NCBI GenBank assembly: GCA_004335835.1
Contig: RWJK01000869.1
Span: forward strand, 22,495 to 86,494
DNA length: 64,000 nt
Reading direction: 5' to 3'
From: Scenedesmus sp. ARA3
Taxonomy: Eukaryota; Chlorophyta; Chlorophyceae; Sphaeropleales; Scenedesmaceae
Shown: one piece after another, positions 20,756-32,100 of the stretch
How positions within the stretch are numbered: the first letter of the stretch is position 1
How the letters are laid out: the number at the start of each line of letters is the position of its first letter
The notes under the pieces: model-generated
Seen by the model: the letters and a program-made list of their open reading frames with translations, nothing else
What the model was told of the DNA's origin: nothing
The model's database searches: none
Translations under genes and position numbers: made by a program

Positions 20756-22370
20756 ACTTGGGCGCAGGCGTACTGACCAGTTGGACAGAGGTGCTGCAGC
20801 TGTTCCTGCAGCAGGTGTCAGCTGGATGTGCAGCTGCCTGCAGGCCTCCGGTGGTGCTGTTCAACCTCAGCGTCAGCCTGTGCTTGCTGTGGATGGAGGC
20901 AATGCCGCATGTGCCACTGCAGCTGCAAACGCTGCTGCAGGCGGCACTGCCGCTGCTGCGGCAGCTGCACAGCTACGGCAGGCTGCTGGCTTTCAGCTCA
21001 GCTGCAGCAGCAGCAGACTAGAACATCTTCCAGAAGATGTGTGTGGCATACATCAAGGTTCAGTTGGCTTGGGGAGACCTTGCCTACCAGGTGTGCTACA
21101 TGATGGTGCGCCGGCAGCTAGGCACAGCAGCGGCAGATCAGGCTTTCAGCTTTCTGCGCGAGCCGGCAGTGGCGCAGCTGCTGCTGCAGCTGCTGACAGC
21201 CTGCACCATGATGCTGCACCGACACCACAGTGAGCAGCAGCAGGAGCAGCAGCAGCAGCAGCAGCAGAACAGCCAGCAGCAGCTGCGTGCAGACCTGCTG
21301 CCCATCCCAGCCTTCCACCAGCAGGAGGACGTGCTGCAGCTGCTGCCAGGAGGCCAGGCCTACTTGGCTACAGTTGCTCGCTTCTTCGACAATGCCAGTG
21401 ACGATGTCGCCTCAGAAGTAATTGCGCGGGCTCACAAGTACGCAGGTGCAAAGGAGACCACCTTGGAGCACTGCTGCATGCAGGAGCAGGGCAGCTTGCC
21501 AATGGCAGTAGACGGCAGCTCCCCTGTGCTGTCAGCTGCTGCTGTGCGGCTGATGCTGGAGCTGCAGCTGCTGGCTGCTGGTGCAGTGCAGCGCCTGCAG
21601 CAGCAGCAGCAGCCTGTGGATGCCACAAGCCCTCACTTCCAGCTGCTGCTGGCCTGCACGGCCGTGCTGCAGAAGCAGCTGCAAGTACGCGTGCAGACTG
21701 GCGCCAGCAGCCTGCCGCCTGAGGTGCTGCAGCGGGCTGGGCTGCAGCTGCTGCAGGCGCTGGCGGCACCGCTGCAGCAGCTGCAGCTGGCTGCGAATGG
21801 AGCGTCATGGCGGGCCGTTCTGGTGCCAGCTGCTGCAGCCAACAATCCGGCATCCTTGTCGTTGAATCATGCGCTGCTGGCGCTGGGCGCTGCTGCGCCT
21901 GGGCTGACATATGAGGAGGTGGTGGCAGCCGCACCGGGTCATGGTGGGGCGCTGCTGCTGCTGCGGTTGCCTGCTTGCTCTGCGCTCGGTGCCATGTTGG
22001 CGGCGCACAGTGTGATTCACTCGCTGCTATCAATCTGCTTGCTGGTTAGCCGGCTTGCCTGCTTGTTGTGCCGTGTAGCTGTGCTGTGCAGTAGTCCCCT
22101 CTGGCTGCCTGTCAGATCAGAATTGTGCTGCTGTCATGTCCTGGTTGTGAAGTGAAGACTGTGGGGCTGACACTGTGCTCTGCTGTGCCTGTGTTCCATG
22201 CCCCACTCATCGCAGGGTTGAATGCGTCGCCCATGTTCAAGCTGGCAGCAGCTCAGCCAGAGACCTTCACAGCCCTGCTCGACTGCTTCGTGCGCTCACC
22301 AGTGCTGCAGGCAGCAGACATGCTCACAGCAGTTGAGGCGCTCGCACATGCGGCAGGCGCGGTGCTGAGC

Positions 22371-22373
<3 letters not shown>

Positions 22374-22421
<48 letters not shown>
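22374..22421 (+). repeat. (GCT)16 coding tract, poly-Ala
   Basis: Sixteen GCT codons encode Ala in MYND copy 2 exon 3. Copy 1 has unrelated Gly/Pro/Ala sequence at this position, showing how quickly these tracts turn over between paralogues. Confidence 0.9.
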
Positions 22422-22423
<2 letters not shown>

Positions 22424-23329
22424 GCCACCTGGCTTGCTGGGCAACACAGCAGCAGTGGCAGGCCTGGCTTCTGCTGTCGCCAGCTTCGCCAAGCGAGCAG
22501 TGCAGCTGACCAGGGCAGCAGTACAGATGCAGGGCCAGTCAAGCGCAGCAGCGCAGGACGCAGCAGCTGTGTACTTCCCAGCTGCTCTCATAGACATCAC
22601 TGATGTGCACAAGGAGAGTGTAGCACACAGCCTGTTCCAAGCATCACGGAATGCCAGTGCTGCTGGTGCTGCCAGCGCCGGCAGCAGCAGCAGCAGCAGC
22701 CAAGCTGCTGCCAGCACTGCCCTGCTGTCCGTGGTTACTGCCCGCGGCCTGGTGCAGCTGGCAGATGCGGGCGAGGCAGCAGGACCTCAGCTGCTGTTCA
22801 GGTGTGCATCAAGTGCAGCAGGGCCCAGTTTGCCTTCAAGCGCAGGTGGGTGGCAGCGCAGGGCGCCACCTTCCTCCGCTTGGAAGCACCTCAAATGAGC
22901 GGCCCCCCTGAGATGCACACTGCACCCAGCCAGTGGCAGGTCTGGCAGAGCCACATGCTGCAGGCAATGCTGCAGCTGGTGCTCGCGTTCAATGGGACCG
23001 ATGCAGTGCGATCAGCAGCAACAGAGACAGCGCCAGCAGCTGCTGCAGCAACAGCAGCAGGACCCTCAACTGCTGCTGTTGCTGCTGCCAGATCAGTCAG
23101 CGGCAGCGGCAGTTGCAGCAGGCCGGGCCACCCCAGCAGCGCCCAGCAGGTCAGCTGGGGCTACCTGCTGCAGCTGCAGCAGCACAGCCCAAGTTGGGCA
23201 GCAGCGCTGGCAGCATTTGATGCCAGGTGGCCTAGCTGGCGTGATGATGTGCAGGGTGGCATTGCTGCGAGCGCAGCCAGCACGAACGAGCTCGTGCAGC
23301 GGACAGAGCAGCAGTACACAGACGCCCTT

Positions 23330-23532
23330 GAGCTGTGCAGAGTGAGTGAATGAGTGAGTGACTACCCAGGCAGCTCTGCAGCTCCTGGGTAAGTTAAGGC
23401 TAAGAGGGTGTGTGTGGCCAGGGGCGGCGCCCCTGGGCTCCACACCCTCTATTTTTTGACACTACGTCACTCAGGGTTCCCAGGTGATCCCTCAACCCAG
23501 TACTGATCGAGCCCAACCAGAGCTGTGCAGAG
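23330..23532. mobile_element. Introner-like insertion with 13-bp target duplication
   Basis: GAGCTGTGCAGAG occurs at 23330-23342 and again at 23520-23532; copy 1 has the site once. The 177 bp between them carries GTGAGT donors at its left end, a hairpin ACCCAGG/CCTGGGT, a strong hairpin from AGAGGGTGTG to CACACCCTCT (23402-23451) with a CCAGGGGC/GCCCCTGG core, and subterminal TGAGTGAC/GTCACTCA. Splicing from AGA|GTGAGT (23341) to CCCAG|GTGATC (23484) removes most of it in phase 0. That leaves 12 new codons plus the duplicated ELCR. Confidence 0.8.
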
Positions 23533-23747
23533 CATTGGAAGCTGCTGCACCGCTGCGACTGCTGTGCAACAACCCCATATGTGACAGCCTGGCTGGAGAG
23601 AGCGAGGCAGCCGCTGCCAGCAAGCGCTGTTCAATCTGCAAGTGCAACTACTGCAGCGCTGAATGCCAGACGGCTGACTGGAAGCGGCACAAGCCTGCAT
23701 GTAAGGGCATGGCTGCTGCGCAGCATGCTGGCCTGACATGCGTGTGA

Positions 23748-24419
23748 GGCTGTCGCGACCGGGTGCTGATCGAGGAAGTTGAGTTGAACGGCGTATGTTT
23801 GATAGGGTTCAGGCAGTGTGTCTTTGCAGACTAATGTCAGGCATGCTGGACTGCACCTTTGAGAATAGGATTCAAAAGCACAATGCATGTGCTGCCGATC
23901 CTGCAGGATCAGCTGTTCATTGTTGTGGCGCCAGTCCGAGGGTGTTTAAGCCCGCTTTGTTGTGTTGACAGCACCGCGCCGGATCTTGGCCTGTGTGCAC
24001 GTGTTGCCTACTTGGTAAGCTGACCCTGCACCTGCAACAGCAGCTGCATTGCATAGCAGCAGCTGCATGGCACAGCTGGGGCCCGTGACAGGGTGAACCC
24101 TGGACCGGCTGCCAAATGCCTGCCCTGCACTGATCAACCTACCGGGCTGACAATGTAATATAACAGTTATCTTATTGCACGAGTTGCTGCTCCGCAAAGT
24201 CATGGGAGGAGGCGCTACGTGTGGCTAACGCCTGCGTCCTCACGGCGTATGTAACATCAACTGAGGCTTAGAACCCGGTGAGAAAGCGATTACACGTTTC
24301 GAAACTGCAGCAGGTATATATTGAAGCTGTTTAGTGTCCCTTGTCGCTGGTATCAAGATAGTTTCAGGGCAGCGGCAACAGTTGCCTGAAGTGCTTGCTG
24401 CAGTACGAGCCCCGCAGAC
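23748..24419. other. Spacer before the dehydrogenase gene
   Basis: No coding exon is seen. It includes the 3' UTR of MYND copy 2 and the dehydrogenase promoter. Confidence 0.55.
24315..24322 (+). promoter_or_regulatory. TATA-like element of the dehydrogenase gene
   Basis: TATATATT lies about 105 bp before the ATG at 24420, which would give a leader of about 75 nt. Confidence 0.5.
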
Positions 24420-24648
24420 ATGACGATCACCGGCAAAACATGTGTAATTACGGGAGCTTCCCGTGGCATTGGCTTGGAGGTGAGCAGGGTGCTTGTGGCT
24501 TCAGTTGGCAGACGTCGTTCCGGGAGCAACACGTAGGTGACCAGCGCCCGGATGTGAAGCCACGTCTCGCTGATACTCAGCTAAGTACCACTACGCATGA
24601 TGCAGATGTAGATGTCTTCGCCTTAGGCGTGCAGCTCAACCGTAACCG

Positions 24649-24684
<36 letters not shown>

Positions 24685-25523
24685 TAATCCCATCCTTTTG
24701 AAGCACGCCTGCACTAAACTGCGCTGTATCCTCACCCTTGAGTGCATTACGCCATTCTCTGGTTTTTGGTTTCTGCAGTGGGCCAAGCAGCTGCTGGCGC
24801 AGGGCAACACAGTGGTGGCCACAGCGCGTGACCCCGCCTCATCCCCCGGCCTGTCTGAGCTGTCTCAGCAGTTCGGCGACAAGCTGCTGCTGACGTCACT
24901 GGAGGCTGCCAGTGAGGCCGGCATTGCAGAGTGGGCGGCGCAGCTCAAGGGCAAGGTGTCACACATTGACGTGAGTGGAGTGAAATCAATGCACTTGATG
25001 CACTTTGTTTGGGGGGGTTGGCTGCATGGGTGGCCTGACAGCACATGAGCAGCAGCAGCCCGGCAATGCGCCACGAGCTGAGGTGTGCACTCAGCATATA
25101 ACAGGCAAGTGCTGCTGTCTTGCCAGCAGAATGCACATGTTACACAGCACTGTGTGCTGCCCTCTCCTTGCCGCGCACTGTGCGCGCGACGCTTTGCTGC
25201 TGCTGCTGTTGCTGCTGCTGCCAACACTGCTGCTGCGCCAGGTGCTGATCAACAACGCGGGAATGAGCGTGGAGGGCTTTTGAGCTGCATTTCATGCTGA
25301 TTCTGCTGGCAACTCTGCTGCTGCTTACGCTGCTGCCCCAGGTGCTGATCAACAACACGGGCATGAGTGTGGAAGGGCTTCTGGACTGCGGTCCATGCTG
25401 CTGATACTGCTGCTGCTGCTGCTACTGCGTCGCCAGGTGCTGATCAACAATGCGGGCATGAGCGTGGAAGGGCTTCTAAACTGCGATCCATGCTGCTGAC
25501 ACTGCTGCTGCTGCTGCTGCTGC

Positions 25524-25582
<59 letters not shown>

Positions 25583-27370
25583 CTGCGCCAGGTGCTGATC
25601 AACAACGCGGGCATGAGCGTGGAGGGCTTTGAGGATGGCCTGGCACAGCTCAGCGCCAGCAGCCTGGGTGACACGCTGGCGGTGAATGCGTACGGGCCGC
25701 TGCTGGCGGTGCAGCAGCTGCTGAAGCAGGTGGGGGATATGGGCTGCTGCATTCCAGCACCCCCGCTGTAAAGCACACATCACACGTGATAGCAGAATGA
25801 TTGTGCAGCATGCTTTGGTGGGACAAGTAGTGTGCAAGAACAGCCCTGCAGAGTGCTACAGATGGTGCATTGCAAGGTGGGTGGTGGGAATGCGCAGGGG
25901 AGGATCACCTGCAGGGCAGAGCCGCGCAGTGGCCGTGATGAATGCACTGCATGCAGTGCGCCGGTGCAGCTGCTGCATGGCGCTTGCAGTGACTGGTAAT
26001 CAACAATGCGCAGCGTCCATGGGCTGGGGTGCCTTGCTGCTGCTGCTGCTGCTGCTGCTGTTACTGCTGTTCACCTTTGCGGTCGACTCTGCACCGCTGT
26101 TGAGTGCTCAAAGTACCTGCATTGGTCTTTCACAATGGCATAGCCCCAACACCATCATGGTGTGCACATGATGTGCACGCTAAGTTTTCTGCTGCCTTTG
26201 CTCAGCCGCCTGCTCGCTCTGCTGCTGCTGCTGCTGCTGCTGCTGCCGCCGCCACCGCTGCTACTGCTGCTGCTGCTGCTGCCGCTGCTCGCGCCCCCCA
26301 GGGCCTGCTGGGCGGCTACGGGCCCAGCCTGGTGGCCTACACCAGCTCCATCATGGCCAGCATGGGCGGCTTTGCGTTTCCTAACGCCAAGATGTACGCC
26401 TACAGGTGCGGTGCCAGCTTGGAACCTTGAGGGTTCTTTGTTGCCCTGAACGGGGGCTGCACATGCCGGTTCATTGTGCGTAAATGTTCCCCAGCGCTAA
26501 CCTTACAAATACAGTTGGCATGTGGACAGAGGTAGGATGTGCGAGATGCTGATGGCAATGCCAGGGCACAGCAGAAGTGTGCGAGGGTCAGTGGTACCGC
26601 TGTAGCCTTCAAGGCATGCCATGACAGTGTAAAGATGGACAGTCTAGCATGAAAAATGCAAAGCTGCGCACCCTTAAGCATCGCTGTGTGCATGACATGT
26701 GCAGCTCTGGCAGCGCTTCCCAACCCCTGCTGCAACGTTGCCGCTGCTGTAATATTGTTGCTGCCAACCGCCCCTGCAGGGCGTCCAAGGCTGCGCTGAA
26801 CATGCTGGTGGTGACGAGTGTGCAGGAGCTGACCGCCAAGAACATCACCAGCGTCATGCTGCACCCAGGTGAACTGGGAGCTGTTTCATATTGTCAGTCA
26901 CAATTTGTTGTTATGCAAGGTGCCTTGGAGGCAGGTGGAGGGTGCGTCTGCCAACAACATCACCATTGTACTGCTGCACCCAGGTGGATTGGGAGCTGTT
27001 TGCACAGCAGGGGGTGCTGCCTAGTCTTCTCATTTCGCACCTGAAGTTGGTGGGGTTGGGGTTTCGGCTGAGTGTCAGCAGCTGACCTTGCCAGCAGCTG
27101 GCAGCCAGCGCTGCGCTGCAACTGCAGCAGGCCCCAGCAGACGCAGCGAGCGCACAACGTCACAGCACGGCGCGACTCAGCACCACGCAATGCAGTTGGT
27201 CGAGGCGCATGCCAGCCGCACCTCTGCCAATGTTATAATTTACAGTCATGCTGCCTGCCCGCTGACAGCAGCCGTTGCTGCTCCCCTTCCTGCTGCTGCT
27301 GCCTGCTCCAGGCTACGTGGCCACCGACATGCCTGTCGCCTGCCCACTGAGAGCAGCCGCATGTCTGACA

Positions 27371-27404
<34 letters not shown>

Positions 27405-27558
27405 TGCCCCAGGCTACGTGGCCACCGACATGACTGCGGGCCAGCCCGGCACCATCCCCGCCGCTGAGAGCGTGGCGGGCCAGCTGAAGCTGCTGCAGGA
27501 CGGGCGGCCCCTCAACGGCAAGTTCTACAGCTACACAGGAGAGGAGCTGGCCTTCTGA
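24420..27558 (+). CDS. Short-chain dehydrogenase/reductase (classical SDR)
   Basis: Six exons (24420-24479, 24779-24970, 25592-25729, 26302-26405, 26780-26868, 27413-27558) join in phase to 242 residues, a normal classical SDR length. The cofactor motif TGASRGIG is at residues 11-18. The structural motif INNAG opens exon 3, the catalytic Ser lies in YTSSIMASM, and Tyr and Lys lie in YAYRASK, split by an intron. PGYVATDM follows the active site as usual. ATARDP after strand 2 is typical of NADP(H)-preferring members, so NADPH-dependent carbonyl reduction in the cytosol is likely. The substrate cannot be read from sequence. Four exon edges of this gene have extra copies in introns or the 3' UTR. 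Confidence 0.93.
25242..25635 (+). repeat. Four tandem copies of SDR exon 3 start with acceptor
   Basis: CAG|GTGCTGATCAACAA and the following codons for VLINN(A/T)GMSVEG occur at 25242, 25342, 25437 and 25592. Each copy follows a CTG-rich tract and its own AG. Only the fourth continues as the real exon; the first three reach stops within about 20 codons. Copies 2 and 3 share GAAGGGCTTCT and are closest to each other. Confidence 0.95.
26950..27001 (+). repeat. Copy of SDR exon 5 end with donor and intron start
   Basis: CCAACAACATCACC through CTGCTGCACCCAG|GTGGATTGGGAGCTG repeats the true exon 5 end (CAG at 26868, GTGAACTGGGAGCTG) 115 bp downstream. Both the exon side and the intron side are duplicated. 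Confidence 0.9.
27312..27333 (+). repeat. Copy of SDR exon 6 start with acceptor
   Basis: CTGCTCCAG|GCTACGTGG and CCACCGACATG repeat the true exon 6 start at 27413, 101 bp upstream. The sequence CTGCCCACTGAGAGCAGCCG between them recurs again farther upstream, so the unit has been copied more than once. Confidence 0.9.
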
Positions 27559-27607
27559 GGGCTGGCTTTGTAGGGTGTGATTGGTGATGGTGCAGCATGC
27601 AATACGG

Positions 27608-27635
27608 GCTACACAGGTGAGAGGCTGGCCTTGTA
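27608..27635 (+). repeat. Copy of SDR terminal codons in the 3' UTR
   Basis: GCTACACAGGTGAG and GGCTGGCCTTGTAGGG repeat the end of the coding region (GCTACACAGGAGAG, GAGCTGGCCTTCTGAGGG at 27530-27561). Confidence 0.75.
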
Positions 27636-27979
27636 GGGTGGCAGGGCGGCCTTTTGAGCAGCCAAGCTGAGAAGCAGGCTAGTAGGCTGGTGCGCGTCAA
27701 GGCCCTCTGGCTATCCCTGTTCTGATAATCAGCATGATACGTGTTTGCAATAGGCTGCGGCTACTGACGACACTGTCCAACACTGTCCAGTGCAGCGGCA
27801 GCACCTTCTTAGATAGTACAGGAATACACTGCCTTGATATCAGCAGATTGCTGCCGTGCTGCATGGTGTTGCTGAAGACGGGTTGAAGGTGCATGCTTTC
27901 TCTGTGGCATTTGGCATGGCTAAACCGCGCGCCAAATTGGCTGGGTGCTTGGCTGATCTGGCCCAGGCATGCTCTGCTA

Positions 27980-28024
27980 CATTTGAGAGAGGATAGCTAC
28001 ATGTGGGTCCTGGCACCATCTTGG
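27980..28024 (+). repeat. Dispersed 45-bp repeat, copy 2
   Basis: ACATTTGAGAGAGGATAGC and TACATGTGGGTCCTGGCACCA match 2684-2731. Confidence 0.5.
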
Positions 28025-29163
28025 ATTGTATGAGCCACAACAGGTTGAGCTACATTTGTACCACATTGCAGCGGTAGTGCCAGGCGCTGCTACGCTGCAG
28101 CTGCGCGGGGCATGCAGCTGAGGACAGGCTGGCACAGCAGCAGCATGCACCTGCCGCAATGCTGCAGCACATGTACATGCATGCTCCTTGAGCACGTCTG
28201 GGAAAGGGTCCCCTGCTGCTGCGCCTTAATGATTGCATTGATCTTGACGCATGCTACTTGCCGCTGTTCGCTAATGTGTGGGCACTGCGCGCATGTCATC
28301 GTATTTGCACCTGTCTGGTGGCTGCACTTTGAGCATGATCTTAGTGCATCTGGATTTGTCCAGCGTTTGGATTGCAGATATCAGTCGCTGCAGCGGTGCG
28401 CAGCTAGCTGCCTGCAGGAACCGTTTGAACATTATAGACCAGCCTGAGGCTGTGCACTGTCGGCATGCATACATCTGCATCCCCTGGGGGCGCGTGCCGG
28501 GCGGGCAGCGTTCCTCTTCTGCTGCTGCCAAGCCTTATGCACGTGGCATCTAAGCGTTTGGCTGGCTGTACAGTGCCACCAGTTGTGGTGGCTGCTGTCG
28601 TGAAAAACAGTAAGAGGTTGCAGATTGCGGCCTATGGGCCTTCACCGTCATGCCAAGTTGGCAGGCCGCCAGCTATGTGCGCCAGCAATTGCAAGGTTGT
28701 ATTCCTGTTGTTTTCCTGGTGTAACATCCATCTGGTGAACATGAAATGGGAGCAAGCCCCATGCCAGCACTGTGGCGGTGCTTTTGTAGCAGTATGCACT
28801 CCTGCACATCTGGCTGTGGTGATGCGATCAGCAAGGCGTGCACGTAGATAGTGATGTTTGCGGCCAACCGTTACTTGTTGCGGAACATGTTACTCAATGC
28901 TTGCAGCAACTCAATGCAAAGAACACGTTATGCCAAGCCAGCAGCTGACCGACGCCATCACACCCATGCTGTGTGGCGTGGCACGTCAGTGGCGCCTTGC
29001 AAGCAGCAGGCGAGGCCACGACTCACAGCGCACACTGCATGCATCCAGTAGGCACCATCCTGTTGCAGTCACACTTGCAACCTCAGCCGCCCGCCACGCT
29101 GCCACTGGTGGCACCCAAGCATAGCCCCTCACACAAACAGCGCCACATGAACAGAAAAGACTG

Positions 29164-32100
29164 CTAGCTGTGCTGCTGCCCACCAGGCGGCTGCTGCTGC
29201 TGCTGCTGCTCCGCCACCACCAGCAGTGTCTGCAGCATGGCATCTGCAGCACCTGTCACCACCCCTCCAGCAGCCAGTGTGGCAGTCAGCTGTGCCAGCA
29301 CGCGCGGAGTCAGCAGCTCCCCTGGGAACACCAGCGGCACCCCTGGGGGGTAGGGGCACAGCAGCTCAGCGCTGATGCGGCCGGCAGCAGCAGCTAATGG
29401 TACAGTCTGGGTAGGGGCGAAGAAGGCGTCACGCGGCGACATGGGGGAGGGGCCAGGGTGGGCATCATGCTGCTGCTGCTGCTGCTGCTGCTGTGGGCTA
29501 GTAGGTTGGTCCTCATCGTCAGCTGTCTGTTTGACAGGTGGCGACATGTTGATCTTGCTCTTGCTGCTGCTGTGTATTGCAGCCGTGCTGTTCTGTATGC
29601 TGCCTGCTGCTACTCCTGCGTCTGGCTGCTGGGCCGAGGCAGCAGCAGCACTGTGTGGTGCATGGTGCAGCTTGCTGAGCTGGTCGAACCCGTGCAGCAG
29701 CGCCTCTGCATCGCCCATCACGCTGCCTGGGCCCACCACCAGCACCACCAGCTGCAGGTCAGGCGCGGCATCAGCAGCAGCGCAATGCAGGTTGCGGCAG
29801 GCGGAAGCGTTTCTCAAAAGCAGGGGAGGCATGCGGATGGCTTTGATCAGCATGCAGTCCTGCGTGTGTATGAGCGCATGTTTGCAGGCAAACAACACGC
29901 CTCAGCAGCAGCCAACACCCTGCAGTACCCACATGTCCTCGTTGCACCTGTGCTGTGGCCAGCTCAGCAGCAACATATGCCAATAAATCAAGTGCTGCCA
30001 GAATGCACAGCCTCAGCAGCAGCTGACACGCCTCGCACCTGTGCTGTGGCCAGTTCGGGTACAATGCTGTGCTGCTCCTCCAGCCACTGCGCAGCATCAA
30101 ACCCGCTCAGCCCCAGCCCCGCCACATTCACCACCAGCCTCAAAGGGTCCCAGCCACCCACCGAGGCCTCACTGCCGCAGCTGCCGCCCTGCAGCAGCAG
30201 CAGCCCTGGGATGGCTGCTAGGCCTGCCCGTGCTGCTGCTGCTACAGCCAGGGGGGTGTCCCAGGTGCCTGGTGTGGCTGCGTGGCGGCGTGCTGCGTCG
30301 AGGGAGGCCAGCAGCAGGTAGCTTGGGGAGGAGGTCTGCAGCACCTGCAGCAGCAACAGCAGCAGCAGCAGCAGCAGCGGCAGCGGCAGCACACAGCGCA
30401 AATGGGAGGTGGTACAGCACTCAAACTATGGCACCTGCTAGCAGCACTGCAGTGCTGTCGTGCATCCTGCTTCACCATGGCCTGCCTTCCAAAGCCCTGT
30501 GACCTGCACAAACCCACGCAGGGGTAGGATAGCACCTTCATAACCGCATTGCAGTTGAGAGCAAAGCCGGGCGTCTGCTGATATGTAGCTACACAACAAT
30601 CAACCTGGCTGAGCTACACCGACAGACAAAACTGCAGTAGACGCGTCGTGGCCCTCCTCCAAGCTGGAGGCCCCCGCCCACACACCTGCAGCGCCTTGCT
30701 GACGCCATCTCAGAATCAACCTCTCCATGTGCCGCCCAACCACACGCCTCTGCCCCTGCGGCTGCCCCCTCCCCTCCCCCCCTCCCATACACCAGAACAG
30801 TAAGCAGCCTCACCTGCAGCGCCTTGCTGACGCGGGCCGGGTCCACCCTGCTGCCCTGGCTGTGCAGCATGGCCGCCTGCGTCATCGCGCTCAGCACCTT
30901 GTGGCTGGACTGGGCCACCAGGTCGGCGCCAGCAGCCAGCGCAGACGGACTGCTGCTGCTGCTGGATGGCTGGCCTGCGGTGCATGCGAGTCAAGATGTT
31001 TGCGGCGGCTGGCGTCAGGCCTGGGAAGAATGGCTGGGTTGGAGATTTGCGATGCAGGCAAGCCAAACAGAAGCACACCTCGGGTGAGTCCCCGCACAAC
31101 AAGCGGGGCATGCTGCTGTGATGACTGCAACCTGCATCTGAATAAAGGCGGTGGAGTGAAAGTCCTGTACTACCTTGCAGGTGACGTGCGGAGCCACAAC
31201 CTGTGCTCACCTGCGGCTGGCTGGCCAGCTGCGACCTGCTGTCGCGAGTGTAGGTCCGCCTGCTGCTCCTGTAGTGTTTCCTGCTGCAGTATCAGATAGT
31301 CCGTCTGGTTCGCTACGCCATCCTGCTGCTGCTGTAGGTCCTCCTGCTCCTGCTGTAGGTCCTGCTGCTGCTGCTCTGCGCCATTCCACTGCCCCCGCAG
31401 GTCGTCTATCTGCTGCTGTAGACCCTCCTGCTGCTGTTGCAGACCCTCCAGCTGCTGCTGCAGGCCCTTCTGCTGCTGCTGCAGCCCCTTCTGCTGCTGC
31501 TGTAGGCCCTTCTGCTGCTGCTGCCATCCCTCCACTTGCTGCTGTGACTCCTCCTGCTGCTGCAGCAACTCTTCCTGCTGCCGCGCCAAGTGCTCCTGCT
31601 GCTGCGTCAACTCCTTCTGCTGCTGCTGTAGGACTTTGTGCTGCTGCTGTAGGCACCGCTGATACATCTGTGAATCAACTTGCTGCCGCCACAGCTCCTC
31701 CTCCTGTTGCCTTAACTCCTCCTGCTGCTGCTCCAACTTCTCATGCTGCTGCCCATACTCCTCCCCGTGCTGCTCTAGGTCCTTCCACTGCTGCTCCAAC
31801 TCCTCCTCCCGCCGCCGTAACTCCTCCTCCTGCTGCCGTAACTCCTCCCGATGCTGCTGCAGGAAAGCAAGGTGGCCTCCATGCGCCTCATCCACCAGCA
31901 GCGGCACACCCCGCTCATGACACAGCGCAGCCAGCTCTGCAGCAGCCACATACAGCAGCAGCAGACCCAGGTGACATAAGTGAAGTGATGCACCTGACAT
32001 TCAGTCCACACGCACATACACAACCACCCCACACTAGTGCAGGTGTGTATGAACTCTCGGTACTCAAAGATTGGCATTGCTATGAAGCAAGGCCGGGCGG

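Larger units (their letters stand above)
19884..23747 (+). pseudogene. MYND zinc-finger protein, tandem copy 2 (stop plus frameshift)
   Basis: The exons parallel copy 1: 19884-20376, 20768-21937, 22216-23341 and 23484-23747. The C-terminal MYND finger is intact (CNNPICDSL, RCSICKCNYCSAECQ, DWKRHKPAC). Two lesions break the frame. An in-frame TAG at 21019-21021 falls just after AAAAD, and the same frame resumes with KMCVAYIKVQLAWGD, which aligns to copy 1. Near 22802, 11 extra bases before TGCAGCAGGGCC shift the frame relative to copy 1, after which VAAQGA and QWQVWQSHMLQ continue in the new frame. A third change is a 190-bp insertion that created an extra intron. It is either a pseudogene or affected by sequence errors, and copy 1 is intact at these sites. 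Confidence 0.65.
27559..29163. other. Convergent 3' spacer between SDR and decarboxylase genes
   Basis: No gene is supported. The region contains the duplicated SDR terminal codons and the second copy of the dispersed 45-bp repeat at 27980-28024. It must hold both 3' UTRs. Confidence 0.55.

Noticed and set aside
21019..21021. TAG read as Gln (variant nuclear code)
   Set aside because: Gln is encoded by CAG throughout and other genes here end at TAG (the decarboxylase, the BTB gene), so a reassigned code is not supported.
24660..24690. CAG/AGC run in SDR intron 1 as coding poly-Gln or poly-Ser
   Set aside because: Exons 1 and 2 join in phase without it and the surrounding frame has no SDR motifs.
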